Below are positions 25,585-33,307 of a DNA stretch of 64,000 nt, in pieces. This DNA comes from CAZDDB01 sp963843285. GTDB taxonomy: Bacteria > Acidobacteriota > HRBIN11 > JAKEFK01. Within the stretch, counting starts at the first letter, position 1. Each line of letters begins with the position of its first letter. Under the pieces are notes generated by a model. That model saw only the letters and a program-made list of their open reading frames with translations, did not search any database and was not told the DNA's origin. The translations under genes were made by a program, and so were the position numbers. Where the stretch lies: NCBI GenBank assembly GCA_963843285.1, contig CAWJJO010000016.1, forward strand, positions 72,413 through 136,412, in the 5' to 3' direction.

Positions 25585-27216
25585 ATGTCTGACGAATTTA
25601 CACCCGAAGAAATCGCAGTCCTTTCGCGCTACGTTACAAATCCTACGGGCGATACTTTTTGCGTGAATATTCCCGGCCTGGCTGGACCGATCTATGCCCG
25701 GTACAGCCGCGCGGTGACCGGTTTGCGCCGGACACTTCTCAAGGAGTTTCTCAAAGACGGAGAACTGAATGTCAGCCGGACACAGGAGCTGATCGAACGG
25801 ATCCTCAATGAATACGGGGATGACAGTGTTGGAGAGCTCGAAGGAGCGCATCTTGCATTGGAACAGATTTCCAATATTGCTACAAAAATAGTGGAAGATT
25901 GCCGGATCGGCGGATCGCCCATCGAACAATCCACACGTTACGTTTTTTACTACCAAAAAGATGCCGCAGGTTCATACAGGTATTATCGCGGGAAAGAAAT
26001 TCTAGACTCACCGGTAGGGGATCCGTATGTTCATGCACTGGATTCGATTTTTGATACATATGCTTCCTGTGTGGAACCTCTGACCGCACATTTCCGGAGT
26101 CTGAAACCGCTGGAAGAAGCGGAATACGATATTCGCGGCGCGGGGCGCCCGGAAAAATATTCGGCGATGGATTCTGAAGTGCTCCAGAAGCAGTTTCGGA
26201 TCACATATAACTTTGATCTGAAAACCAAGGCATGTGACGTTTTGCGTTGCCTGCTTCCAGCAGCCACTCTCACCAATGTCGGGCTGTTCGGAAACGGCAG
26301 ATTCTATCAGGGACTGCTGACAAAACTTTATAGCAGCAATCTTCCGGAATGCGCGAAACGCGGTCGGGATGCCCATGACGAGCTGAACAAAATCATTCCC
26401 AAGTTTGTAAAACGCGCACAGATCGATGACTATCAAGTGGAACGGGAGAGAAACATGCGCCGGCTGACTTCCCATCTGCCGGGGGGCACCGTTCCGGAAC
26501 GAGAGGAAGATTGTGCGCTGCTTCCCATGCCGAAAGATCCTTCCGCGCTTCTGGAGCATACGATCGCTGCCTGTCTCTATCCTTATGCGAAGCTTCCATT
26601 CCGCCAGATACTGAGCATAGTACGACAATTATCGCAGGAAAAACGAAAAGAGATACTTGCGACTTATGCCGGCGAGCGGAAGACCCGGCGCAACCGGCCG
26701 GGACGGGCGTTCGAACAGGGCTATCCGCTCCTGTTTGATGTGCAGGCAGATTTTGGGGCGTATCGCGATCTGCAGCGCCATCGCATGCTGAGCCAGGAGC
26801 GCCAGCTGCTTCATCCGGGACTCGGATACGCAATGCCGGAAGAATTGGAAGCGATCGGGATGAAGGAAAAAGCGGAAGAATGCTTTTATCGTTCGGCAGA
26901 CCTCCATTCTGCAATGTCGCGCGAGCTGAACGCGGAGCTTGCGCAATATGCGGTCCTGTTCGGTTACAAGATCCGTTGGATGATGGGCATGAACTTCCGC
27001 GAAGCGATGCACTTGATCGAGCTCCGGACGACTCCGCAAGGACACCCGAGCTATCGACGCGTTTGCCAGCAGATGATGCGCGCGTTGCAGGCGGAACATC
27101 CGGAACTTGCATCGACGATCCGGTTTGCCGATTTCAACACGTACTACTGGTCCCGCGGTGAATCGGAAGCGAAGCAGAGGCGCAAGGAACGCGAGATCGA
27201 CGATAAATATAGGTAG
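25585..27216 (+). CDS. thyX: Double-length FAD-dependent thymidylate synthase (ThyX)
   Basis: 543 residues, about twice a normal ThyX, with two ThyX-like halves. ThyX methylates dUMP using methylenetetrahydrofolate, FAD and NADPH. The family signature RHRxxSxNExSxRY is divided: the N-terminal half keeps only the end (GGSPIEQSTRYVFYY), the C-terminal half keeps the start (LQRHRMLSQERQ) and later ELRTTPQGHPSYRR. The two halves may form one pseudo-symmetric unit in place of the usual tetramer. Placement behind nrdJ supports a role in dTMP supply; no thyA is present in the window. Distant from characterised ThyX, so activity is inferred. Confidence 0.82.
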   Translation: MSDEFTPEEIAVLSRYVTNPTGDTFCVNIPGLAGPIYARYSRAVTGLRRTLLKEFLKDGELNVSRTQELIERILNEYGDDSVGELEGAHLALEQISNIATKIVEDCRIGGSPIEQSTRYVFYYQKDAAGSYRYYRGKEILDSPVGDPYVHALDSIFDTYASCVEPLTAHFRSLKPLEEAEYDIRGAGRPEKYSAMDSEVLQKQFRITYNFDLKTKACDVLRCLLPAATLTNVGLFGNGRFYQGLLTKLYSSNLPECAKRGRDAHDELNKIIPKFVKRAQIDDYQVERERNMRRLTSHLPGGTVPEREEDCALLPMPKDPSALLEHTIAACLYPYAKLPFRQILSIVRQLSQEKRKEILATYAGERKTRRNRPGRAFEQGYPLLFDVQADFGAYRDLQRHRMLSQERQLLHPGLGYAMPEELEAIGMKEKAEECFYRSADLHSAMSRELNAELAQYAVLFGYKIRWMMGMNFREAMHLIELRTTPQGHPSYRRVCQQMMRALQAEHPELASTIRFADFNTYYWSRGESEAKQRRKEREIDDKYR

Positions 27217-27290
27217 GGGCGACCGTTGTGGTCGCCCATCTCGGAGAATCGCGATTTCGTGAGGGCGACCACAAGGTCGCCCTTATCATA
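27213..27290. repeat. GTAGGGGCGACC hairpin repeat, copy 2
   Basis: GTAGGGGCGACCGTTGTGGTCGCCC ... GGGCGACCACAAGGTCGCCC with GAATCGCGATTTCGTGA between. The start overlaps the thyX stop codon. Lies between convergent genes, like copy 1. The core of each hairpin is GGGCGACC/GGTCGCCC. Confidence 0.85.
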
Positions 27291-27292
27291 TA

Positions 27293-27715
27293 TCAAGGAT
27301 TCTCGCTTGTTTGCGTTTGATCCACAGCAGGCGCGAGCTTTTTCAAAGTCACGTTGAAAGTGTTCGTCACCGACTGTTTGATTTCGGACTGCTTCCATTG
27401 TGTCTGATAGCCTTCCAATCCGAAACAGATGTTGTATATTCCGGGACGAACGGCAACAAATTTGTATTGACCGTTTGAACCGCTACCGGCCGATTGACTG
27501 CCTTTCTTCTTTGCCTGTTCTTCGCAATTTGCCGGCGCTTGCTCATCTTTTGAATCCGAAGGTTTCAGCGTCAGCACAATTTTGGCGCCCTTCAGCGGTG
27601 CTCCGCTTTCATCGGTAATTTTTCCTTCTACGACCCCGACATACATCGAAATCGCGAATGATGCGGCAGCCGGTATGAGAAACAGCGCGACGGCGCCCAA
27701 TCCGATTCTTTTCAT
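27293..27715 (-). CDS. Exported carboxypeptidase-regulatory-like domain protein
   Basis: 140 residues. N-terminal signal or anchor (GLGAVALFLIPAAASFAISMYV), then one CarboxypepD_reg-like beta-sandwich: VVEGKITDESGAPLKGAKIVLTL ... NGQYKFVAVRPGIYNICFGLEGYQTQ. Such domains are structural modules of surface or secreted proteins. An insertion with CEEQAKKKGSQSAGSGSNG interrupts the sandwich. Its start overlaps the stop of the beta-CASP gene by 4 bases (ATGA), so the two are coupled. Function unknown. Confidence 0.75.
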   Translation of the reverse strand: MKRIGLGAVALFLIPAAASFAISMYVGVVEGKITDESGAPLKGAKIVLTLKPSDSKDEQAPANCEEQAKKKGSQSAGSGSNGQYKFVAVRPGIYNICFGLEGYQTQWKQSEIKQSVTNTFNVTLKKLAPAVDQTQTSENP

Positions 27716-29088
27716 GGAATCTCCACACTTTCTAAATAGCCGGGAACCCGCACATTCCAGCCAAATTGTTCGCGGATTTTTTTCGCAAGCTCCGTGCTTG
27801 CAGTCTCTTCACCATGCACCAGAAAAACAGACTTGGGCGTTTGCCGGAATCTTCCCAGCCATTGCAACAATTCTTCATAGTCTGCGTGACAGGAGAGCGC
27901 ATCCATATATTCAATGTGCGCGCGTACCTTGTAGAACTGACCGTGAATCTTAATCTCCGGCGTTCCTTCCACCAGGAACCGTCCTTTCGTCCCTTCGGCT
28001 TGGAACCCGATAAACAGAACTGTATTTCTGTGGTCCTCGATTCTTCGCTTCAGATGGTGGAGGATCCTGCCGCCCGTCGCCATACCGCTGGAAGATACAA
28101 TGATCGAAGGAAAGGTGTTCTTGTTCAGGGTCATTGATTGCTCTACCGTCTCCAGGGCATGAATAGGCGGATACAGAAACGGAGTCGCATCGCGGCGGGT
28201 CAGCGACTCTAATTCTGTAGAGGCATCCAACGGATACCGGTCATAGATCGGAAGGGCATGGATGGCCATCGGGCTGTCCATATAGACCGGAAGATCAGGC
28301 ACTTCCTTCTTTTCGTTCAATTGTCTGAGCAGGAACAGCAATTCCTGTGTTCTTCCGATCGCGAACGCGGGAACAAGCAGCGTGCCGCCGGACGCAGCCG
28401 TTCGACGGATGATTTCTTTCAGCTTTTCGCGGACATCGATTCTCTGGTGAAGCCGGTTCCCATAGGTCGATTCCAGAACGATGCAATCTGCGGCCGGAAT
28501 CTCATCCGGTTTTTTTGTGATGAACTGCCGAGGTCTTCCCAGGTCACCCGAAAACAGAACGGCTTCTTTTTGAGTCACAATCTGAATCATCGCTGAACCA
28601 AGGATGTGGCCGGCGCGGAGGAACGTAAAAGAAAGATTGCGCGTCAGAAGATGCTTGGAATAAAAATCGATCGGGCGCAGAAGTGAGAGAACGTCACGGG
28701 CATCCTGCTCCGTATATAAAGGAAGAGCCGGATCATGGCGCGTATATCTTTTCTTGTTTGCGTAGTTCGCGTCTTCTTCTTGCAAATGACCGGAATCGGG
28801 AAGCATCAACCCGAGCAGTTCAGCCGTCGCAGGAGTGCAATAAACCGGACTATGGAACCCCAGCTTCCTGAATCGAGGAAGAAAACCGGTATGATCGATA
28901 TGCGCATGCGTTAGAATGACGCAATCGATCGACGCGGGATTCACCGGAAACTCGCTCCAGTTGCGTTCTTTCCACTCGCGTGGCCCCTGGAACAGGCCGC
29001 AGTCCACCATGGCCTTGATTCCATCTTCTTCGATCAGAAAACGGGATCCCGTTACGGTCCTGGTTGCTCCGAAAAAATGGATTCTCAT
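27712..29088 (-). CDS. Metallo-beta-lactamase fold / beta-CASP RNA-processing nuclease
   Basis: 458 residues from ATG 29088 (MRIHFFGATRTVTGS, the conserved family start; a longer frame begins at 29163). Zinc motif HAHIDHTG, later LRAGHILGS, FSGDLGRP, then the beta-CASP insertion with LVPAFAIGRTQELL, and SSSGMATGGRILHHL, ending with ALSCHADYEELLQW and FLVHGE. This is the arrangement of bacterial CPSF/YSH1-like nucleases, which cut RNA endo- or exonucleolytically. A 42-residue membrane protein gene sits 5 bases upstream in the same direction. Confidence 0.93.
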   Translation of the reverse strand: MRIHFFGATRTVTGSRFLIEEDGIKAMVDCGLFQGPREWKERNWSEFPVNPASIDCVILTHAHIDHTGFLPRFRKLGFHSPVYCTPATAELLGLMLPDSGHLQEEDANYANKKRYTRHDPALPLYTEQDARDVLSLLRPIDFYSKHLLTRNLSFTFLRAGHILGSAMIQIVTQKEAVLFSGDLGRPRQFITKKPDEIPAADCIVLESTYGNRLHQRIDVREKLKEIIRRTAASGGTLLVPAFAIGRTQELLFLLRQLNEKKEVPDLPVYMDSPMAIHALPIYDRYPLDASTELESLTRRDATPFLYPPIHALETVEQSMTLNKNTFPSIIVSSSGMATGGRILHHLKRRIEDHRNTVLFIGFQAEGTKGRFLVEGTPEIKIHGQFYKVRAHIEYMDALSCHADYEELLQWLGRFRQTPKSVFLVHGEETASTELAKKIREQFGWNVRVPGYLESVEIP

Positions 29089-29093
29089 CGCGA

Positions 29094-29222
29094 TTAACAG
29101 GAACGCATAAAAACAAACAGCGTAAAAAAAATAATGACCGCGAGAAGCGCTGCAAAAAAACATCCGAGCAACTGCCCGCCCGGTTTTTCTGCCTGTTCCT
29201 CTTCCTGCGGCTGTTCCGTCAT
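29094..29222 (-). CDS. Small single-pass membrane protein (42 residues)
   Basis: Reads MTEQPQEEEQAEKPGGQLLG, then a membrane segment CFFAALLAVIIFFTLFVF and MRSC. An acidic N-terminus followed by one hydrophobic helix is a convincing mini-protein layout, and it ends 5 bases before the nuclease start on the same strand. No strong ribosome site. Too short for homology; could be chance, but codons look genuine. Confidence 0.5.
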   Translation of the reverse strand: MTEQPQEEEQAEKPGGQLLGCFFAALLAVIIFFTLFVFMRSC

Positions 29223-29255
29223 CGCCAAAATGATATCATGAACAACGGAGCCAAT

Positions 29256-29468
29256 ATGGACAGCTCAACACGCTGGAAGGAACTTACCAGGGGCCTCGAA
29301 TACACCGAATCTTTCGAGTGTCCGAAATGCCATATGGGAGTGCTTCATTACACGACGATCGAACCGTATCCCGAAGGATTAGATGAACAAGGTCGAAAAA
29401 ACTATCGCAGGATGACGATCGATCAATGCGGTACCTGTAAGACAAAGTTCATCCGGCCGTATGATTAG
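29256..29468 (+). CDS. Small zinc-ribbon protein (70 residues)
   Basis: MDSSTRWKELTRGLEYTESF followed by CPKC (22-25) and a second pair CGTC (58-61), a zinc-ribbon arrangement with an acidic/basic body between. ATG 29256 has GGAG 5 bases upstream; ATG 29238 is the alternative. Divergent from the beta-CASP gene and followed 13 bases later by a lysine-rich peptide. Function unknown. Confidence 0.65.
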   Translation: MDSSTRWKELTRGLEYTESFECPKCHMGVLHYTTIEPYPEGLDEQGRKNYRRMTIDQCGTCKTKFIRPYD

Positions 29469-29481
29469 TCCAAGGTCCGTT

Positions 29482-29577
29482 ATGGGAAAAGAAAAAAAGA
29501 AAATCGACTTTTTGAAAGATTTCAAGAAAATCAACAAAAAACCAGTGCCGGTAAAGAAGAAACCGCGTAAGGGCTGA
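29482..29577 (+). CDS. Lysine-rich mini-protein (31 residues)
   Basis: MGKEKKKIDFLKDFKKINKK then PVPVKKKPRKG; 14 of 31 residues are Lys and one is Arg. An AAGG site lies 6 bases upstream. Such basic peptides often bind RNA or DNA, but this one is not recognised. Probably co-transcribed with the zinc-ribbon gene. Confidence 0.45.
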   Translation: MGKEKKKIDFLKDFKKINKKPVPVKKKPRKG

Positions 29578-29663
29578 GCATTTTCCGACCGTAAGGTTTC
29601 CGATTGCAACCGCGATGGCCTCCCTCCACGTACGATTTCTATCTGCAGCTGAAAATGCTCAGC
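29573..29663. repeat. 13-bp perfect inverted repeat with 65-base spacer
   Basis: GCTGAGCATTTTC (29573-29585) and GAAAATGCTCAGC (29651-29663). The left arm overlaps the stop of the lysine-rich peptide. No T-tract follows. Confidence 0.6.
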
Positions 29664-29671
29664 CTGCTCCC

Positions 29672-29700
29672 TGGCAAATGCACAGCCCCTACGTTATAAT
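29672..29700 (+). promoter_or_regulatory. Promoter giving a nearly leaderless mRNA
   Basis: CTGGCA (29672-29677), 17 bases, TATAAT (29695-29700). The start codon of the next gene is at 29709, so transcription would begin about two bases before it. No ribosome site fits in between. Confidence 0.5.
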
Positions 29701-29708
29701 GGGCGACG

Positions 29709-30398
29709 ATGAAGGGATCGGTAGCTTCGATTGTCCTCGTCCTGTTTCTTGCGCTCCCGGTGTTTTGCGCGGACAATGAAGTCCTCCTGCTCAATGCCGA
29801 TTTTGAAGATGCGGATTTGAGCGGTTGGCGGATTGGTGGAGACCTGTGCGTCGCCCCTTCGTTTTGCGGAGGACAACCATCCGGCCGGTACTGGGTTGCG
29901 TTCAGCACCAACAGCGCCAAAGGTGATCCGATCACGATGTGCGGTGCTTCCTCCGTGGAAGGAATGGAGACAATCCTCCGTTCTCCAAGTTTTCCGTTGC
30001 CCTTTAAACCGGGACGAATCCGTGTGGACTTCACCGTAAAGTTTCTAACCAATGAAAATACAGCCTCCGATCTGGGAACCGACACCTTTCTGGTGCGCCT
30101 GCTGACAAAGGCAGGTCCTGTGGTGATTGCAGCGATCGATGACTCCGGCGCTGCGCCAGAATCGAAAAATATGGTGATTCAGGGCGATTCGTCTTTTCAT
30201 GAAAGCGCCTGCAATCCTACCTGGAAATATGAAACCGGTCTGCTACATATATCGTACTTTCGCGCATTTCACGAACCGTTCCTTTCCGGGATGGCTGCCG
30301 GTCCGATGGCTCTGGAATTTTCGTTGAGTAATCATTTCGATCAGGATTTCGATTCTGCCGTCGTTCTGGACGATATCCGGCTCCGGGTGTACCGGTGA
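29709..30398 (+). CDS. Exported protein, carbohydrate-binding-like beta-sandwich
   Basis: 229 residues with signal peptide MKGSVASIVLVLFLALPVFC. The mature sequence NEVLLLNADFEDADLSGWRIGGD is the usual opening of CBM-like jelly-roll domains, followed by IRVDFTVKFLTNENTASDLGTDTFLVRL and a C-terminal VVLDDIRLRV strand, also typical. Four cysteines (CVAPSFCGG, MCGAS, ACNP) may form disulfides. No catalytic residues recognised. Followed by a barrel protein and an esterase on the same strand. Confidence 0.65.
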   Translation: MKGSVASIVLVLFLALPVFCADNEVLLLNADFEDADLSGWRIGGDLCVAPSFCGGQPSGRYWVAFSTNSAKGDPITMCGASSVEGMETILRSPSFPLPFKPGRIRVDFTVKFLTNENTASDLGTDTFLVRLLTKAGPVVIAAIDDSGAAPESKNMVIQGDSSFHESACNPTWKYETGLLHISYFRAFHEPFLSGMAAGPMALEFSLSNHFDQDFDSAVVLDDIRLRVYR

Positions 30399-30439
30399 AG
30401 GATCGAAATTCCGCAACACAGTTCATGAGGTGAGAACGT

Positions 30440-31024
30440 ATGAAAAAGTACCTGTGGCTACTCTTATTCTTAATTCCGGTTTCTGGCTTTGCGCAGGAAG
30501 CGGTTTATCCCTGGCAGCTTTCCATGTTCGGAGGAGGCGCGATGCTATGCGACGAGGCAGGCTGTTTTGGGCCAAGCGGATATACATTTGGCGCATCTTT
30601 CGGAAGACACTTTACGGATCGTTGGAGTTTTGAGCTCGACGGTGCATATGCGCGGACCACGGAGACTCTGGCGCCCCGCTTCGATACTCTCACCGGAAGA
30701 TTGTTTGTTCCGGAATTGCAAAGGAGCCGGATCTGGGGAGGCGGAACATTTCTGGCAAGTATTGCGCATTTCGGATCTTCTTCGGATTTTTTCGTTGCGC
30801 TCGGAATCGTTGGCGCGTATGAGCAGCAGGTCGAAAAGACACCGGAAGGTATCTTTCATGCGCCTACCAAGAACATCGGGATTAAGGGTGGAGTATCCGG
30901 TGGCGCCGGCATGAATCTGTGGTTTTCAAAAAGCTGGGGCGTCCGCCCGGAGATCCGTTTTTACGGCTGTGCTAGCCCGCTGTCCGGGCTCCGCTACACA
31001 GCAGGTCTGATCAAGAAATTCTAG
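30440..31024 (+). CDS. Outer-membrane beta-barrel-like protein
   Basis: 194 residues. Signal peptide MKKYLWLLLFLIPVSGFAQ, then alternating strands (GYTFGASFGRHFTDRWSFELDGAYART, FFVALGIVGAYEQ, GIKGGVSGGAGMNLWFSKSWGVRPEIRFY) ending in KKF, consistent with an 8-stranded OmpA/OMP_b-brl type barrel. GAGGTGAG lies just upstream of ATG 30440. Three of the four cysteines are near each other in sequence or in loops. The esterase gene starts 4 bases after its stop. Confidence 0.72.
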   Translation: MKKYLWLLLFLIPVSGFAQEAVYPWQLSMFGGGAMLCDEAGCFGPSGYTFGASFGRHFTDRWSFELDGAYARTTETLAPRFDTLTGRLFVPELQRSRIWGGGTFLASIAHFGSSSDFFVALGIVGAYEQQVEKTPEGIFHAPTKNIGIKGGVSGGAGMNLWFSKSWGVRPEIRFYGCASPLSGLRYTAGLIKKF

Positions 31025-31028
31025 CCGG

Positions 31029-32033
31029 ATGATGAAGGGAAGAGTTGCTCAGGAACTTCTGAAGAGCAACCTTCTCCGGAACAACCCGCTCCACGATCCG
31101 GTGGACCGGATTTTGCCCGTCTATCTACCGCCATCGTATGATACTTGTAGTACGGAATATCCGTGTGTGATCTGTCTCGCGGGGTTTACCGGGAGCGGCC
31201 GGAGCTGGTTTAATTTTCAGGCGTGGATCCCCAGCATTGATGAGCGAATGGATCGTCTGATCGCTAACGGAATGCCGGAAATGATCCTTGTCTTTCCCGA
31301 TTGTTTTACGCGTTACGGAGGCAGCCAGTATCTGGATTCCATTGCTGTTGGCGCCTACCGGTCGTATCTCATCGAAGAGATCATTCCATTCGTGGAGCAG
31401 CGATACCGTGTAAAACGGGACCGCCGCTTTCGAGGTGTGATGGGAAAATCAAGCGGAGGTTACGGGGCGATCCGCATCGCGATGGATCATCCTCAATTGT
31501 TTTCTGCAACGGCCTGCCATTCCGGAGATATGTATTTTGAATATGCCTACACGCAGGAATTCCCGTCGGCACAGCGGAAGCTTGAGAAGGCGGGTGGATT
31601 GTCACGGTTTTTGGAACGGTTTGATGAACTGCCAAAAGCAGGAAAGGACGATCACGCTGTTCTCGATCTGATTGCAATGTCCGCTTGTTATTCTCCCAAC
31701 CCGGATGCTGTACCACATCGATTTGACTTGCCCTTTGAGGAATGGAGTGGAAGGATTCGCGAGGATGTCTGGGCGCGCTGGAAAAAACATGATCCTTTGG
31801 AAATCGTCAAACAGAAAGGAGAAAGTCTGAGGGAATTTGGTCTTGTTTATGTCGATTGCGGACGACGCGATGAATTTGCTCTCAACCTGGGGGCCAGGAT
31901 GTTTTGCGCCGAGCTAGCCGGACAGGGGATCGCCCATCAATACGAAGAATTTGATGATGGGCACTTCAATATTCAGTACCGTTACGATGTCTCGCTCCGC
32001 AAAATGGCGGAATACTTCCAGAGATCGGGGTAA
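31029..32033 (+). CDS. Alpha/beta-hydrolase, putative esterase (esterase D / enterochelin esterase-like)
   Basis: 334 residues. Nucleophile elbow GKSSGGYGA, acid in VDCGRRDEF and histidine in DDGHFN give the serine-hydrolase triad. The order ILPVYLPPSYD ... YPCVICLAGFTGSGRSWFNF ... MPEMILVFPDC ... VEQRYRVKRDRRFRGVMG is that of the esterase family containing S-formylglutathione hydrolase and enterochelin esterase. No signal peptide, so cytoplasmic. Substrate unknown. Directly follows the barrel gene. Confidence 0.87.
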   Translation: MMKGRVAQELLKSNLLRNNPLHDPVDRILPVYLPPSYDTCSTEYPCVICLAGFTGSGRSWFNFQAWIPSIDERMDRLIANGMPEMILVFPDCFTRYGGSQYLDSIAVGAYRSYLIEEIIPFVEQRYRVKRDRRFRGVMGKSSGGYGAIRIAMDHPQLFSATACHSGDMYFEYAYTQEFPSAQRKLEKAGGLSRFLERFDELPKAGKDDHAVLDLIAMSACYSPNPDAVPHRFDLPFEEWSGRIREDVWARWKKHDPLEIVKQKGESLREFGLVYVDCGRRDEFALNLGARMFCAELAGQGIAHQYEEFDDGHFNIQYRYDVSLRKMAEYFQRSG

Positions 32034-32034
32034 C

Positions 32035-32118
32035 CAAGGCACAAAGTCACGAAGGTGCACGAATAGAGAATTCCTAAATCCCTCGTGCTTTTTTGTGTCT
32101 TCGTGTCTTTGTGGTTAA
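32035..32118. repeat. CACGAAG-type hairpin repeat, copy 2
   Basis: AGGCACAAAGTCACGAAGG... and ...TTGTGTCTTCGTGTCTTTGTGGTT form inverted arms with the same 9-base rhythm. Between the convergent esterase and Rieske genes. Confidence 0.75.
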
Positions 32119-32122
32119 TTTT

Positions 32123-32428
32123 TCAAACACCGATTTTGATGTCGTTGCCTTCCACTTGAACCTGGTAGGTGCTGATTTTCATGGCCGCGTTGTGTTCGCA
32201 GGCTCCTGTGATCACGTTAAAACGAAAGCCATGCCACGGGCAGGTAATGATATTGCCTTCCATTTCGCCTTCGCCAACCGGACCGCCGCGGTGCGGGCGA
32301 ACATTCTGAAATGCATAATAGTTTCCGTTCAAATTCCAGACGGCGACGGAATTCCCGTTTACATCTACAATTTTTGACGATCCCGATCCAATTTCATCAG
32401 TGCCTGCGACACGTACAAAATCAGCCAT
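32123..32428 (-). CDS. Rieske-like ferredoxin-type protein with one cluster Cys replaced by Arg
   Basis: 101 residues, the size of dioxygenase-type Rieske ferredoxins. The second ligand pair is intact (CPWHGFRFN), but the first motif, normally CPHRGGP, is RPHRGGP: the codon at the Cys position is CGC instead of TGC. The rest (IVDVNGNSVAVWNLNGNYYAFQN, GPVGEGEMEGNIITC) is well kept. With three ligands a normal [2Fe-2S] cluster is unlikely. Lies 9 bases after the degenerate ABC gene, in the same operon. Confidence 0.83.
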   Translation of the reverse strand: MADFVRVAGTDEIGSGSSKIVDVNGNSVAVWNLNGNYYAFQNVRPHRGGPVGEGEMEGNIITCPWHGFRFNVITGACEHNAAMKISTYQVQVEGNDIKIGV

Positions 32429-32437
32429 GACTCCTCC

Positions 32438-33253
32438 TCAATGTTTCTCGATCCCCTGTTCCGCCGTGCGATGCATGCTGCTGTAGTGTAGCGCGTCTCG
32501 CCATAATCTCAGCAGCTGAGATGGCGCCGGATCCATAAATGGAAAGAGCTTATGGTACCATCCGCGCAACTGGTTTTCAATGAAAAATCCGTCTTCCGGA
32601 TTTAGAAAGAACACCCGATCTGCAAGACGTTGCAGGATCCACAAGTCAGAGGTAAATAGCACTAATGTAAATCCCAGCTTTCGTTTCGCTCGCTTTACCA
32701 GACCCGCAAACTGCTGCGCGACTGACGGCGGAAGATCGGCGGTTGGATCGCAAAGGATCACCATCTTGGGCCGGTACGCAATGGCGCGGCTCAGTCTGAC
32801 TTTCATTCGCTGGGCCGGTGTTGCATCGCTCATCATTTTCGCAAGATCCGTGATTGTAAGCTGCACGAGGTTAGAAAGCTTGAGCACTTCGCTGCTGAGT
32901 CTGTGCTCATCCAGCGATCCGTTGCGGGCGCGATAAAGTGTTGCGATGTTTTCCCCGATCGAGGAAGACTCCTGAAATAAGGGAAGCGTGTTGTAGATTC
33001 CGATATTCTGGATCAACCTGAACCAGACATTCTCATCGGTGATTTCCCGGCTATTTGTTCCCAAAACCGATACTGAGCCCTTGTCCGGCAAGAATGTTCC
33101 GGTCATTTGTTTAACCATGCCTTCCACGTAATCGCCTGGAAGGCCGTAAAATGAGGCGCTTTCCCGTTCGTAAATCTTCAGGCTTTCCACGCACAGAACC
33201 TTGTTCCGGTGAATCCGCTTCACAGCATTGTGGAATTGAATTGCAGTCCGCAT
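32438..33253 (-). CDS. Degenerate ABC ATPase-like protein (MlaF-like fold, nucleotide motifs lost)
   Basis: 271 residues with clear ABC order, but every nucleotide motif is damaged. Walker A is GLPGDYVEG (37-45) without the Lys; the signature is SDATPAQRM (142-150) where LSGGQ is expected; Walker B is VILCDP (165-170), Asp to Cys and Glu to Asp; the switch His is Ser (LFTSDLW). Yet the frame is intact and the general pattern (LSRAIAYRPKMVIL, RLADRVFFL) is maintained, so it seems selected as a non-hydrolysing protein. No permease is adjacent. It sits between a zinc-ribbon gene and the Rieske-like gene. Confidence 0.75.
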   Translation of the reverse strand: MRTAIQFHNAVKRIHRNKVLCVESLKIYERESASFYGLPGDYVEGMVKQMTGTFLPDKGSVSVLGTNSREITDENVWFRLIQNIGIYNTLPLFQESSSIGENIATLYRARNGSLDEHRLSSEVLKLSNLVQLTITDLAKMMSDATPAQRMKVRLSRAIAYRPKMVILCDPTADLPPSVAQQFAGLVKRAKRKLGFTLVLFTSDLWILQRLADRVFFLNPEDGFFIENQLRGWYHKLFPFMDPAPSQLLRLWRDALHYSSMHRTAEQGIEKH

Positions 33254-33307
33254 TCATCTAATACAAGAGCCAGAACAGTCCAAGAAGCGGACAGGTTGAT
33301 CTTGCGA

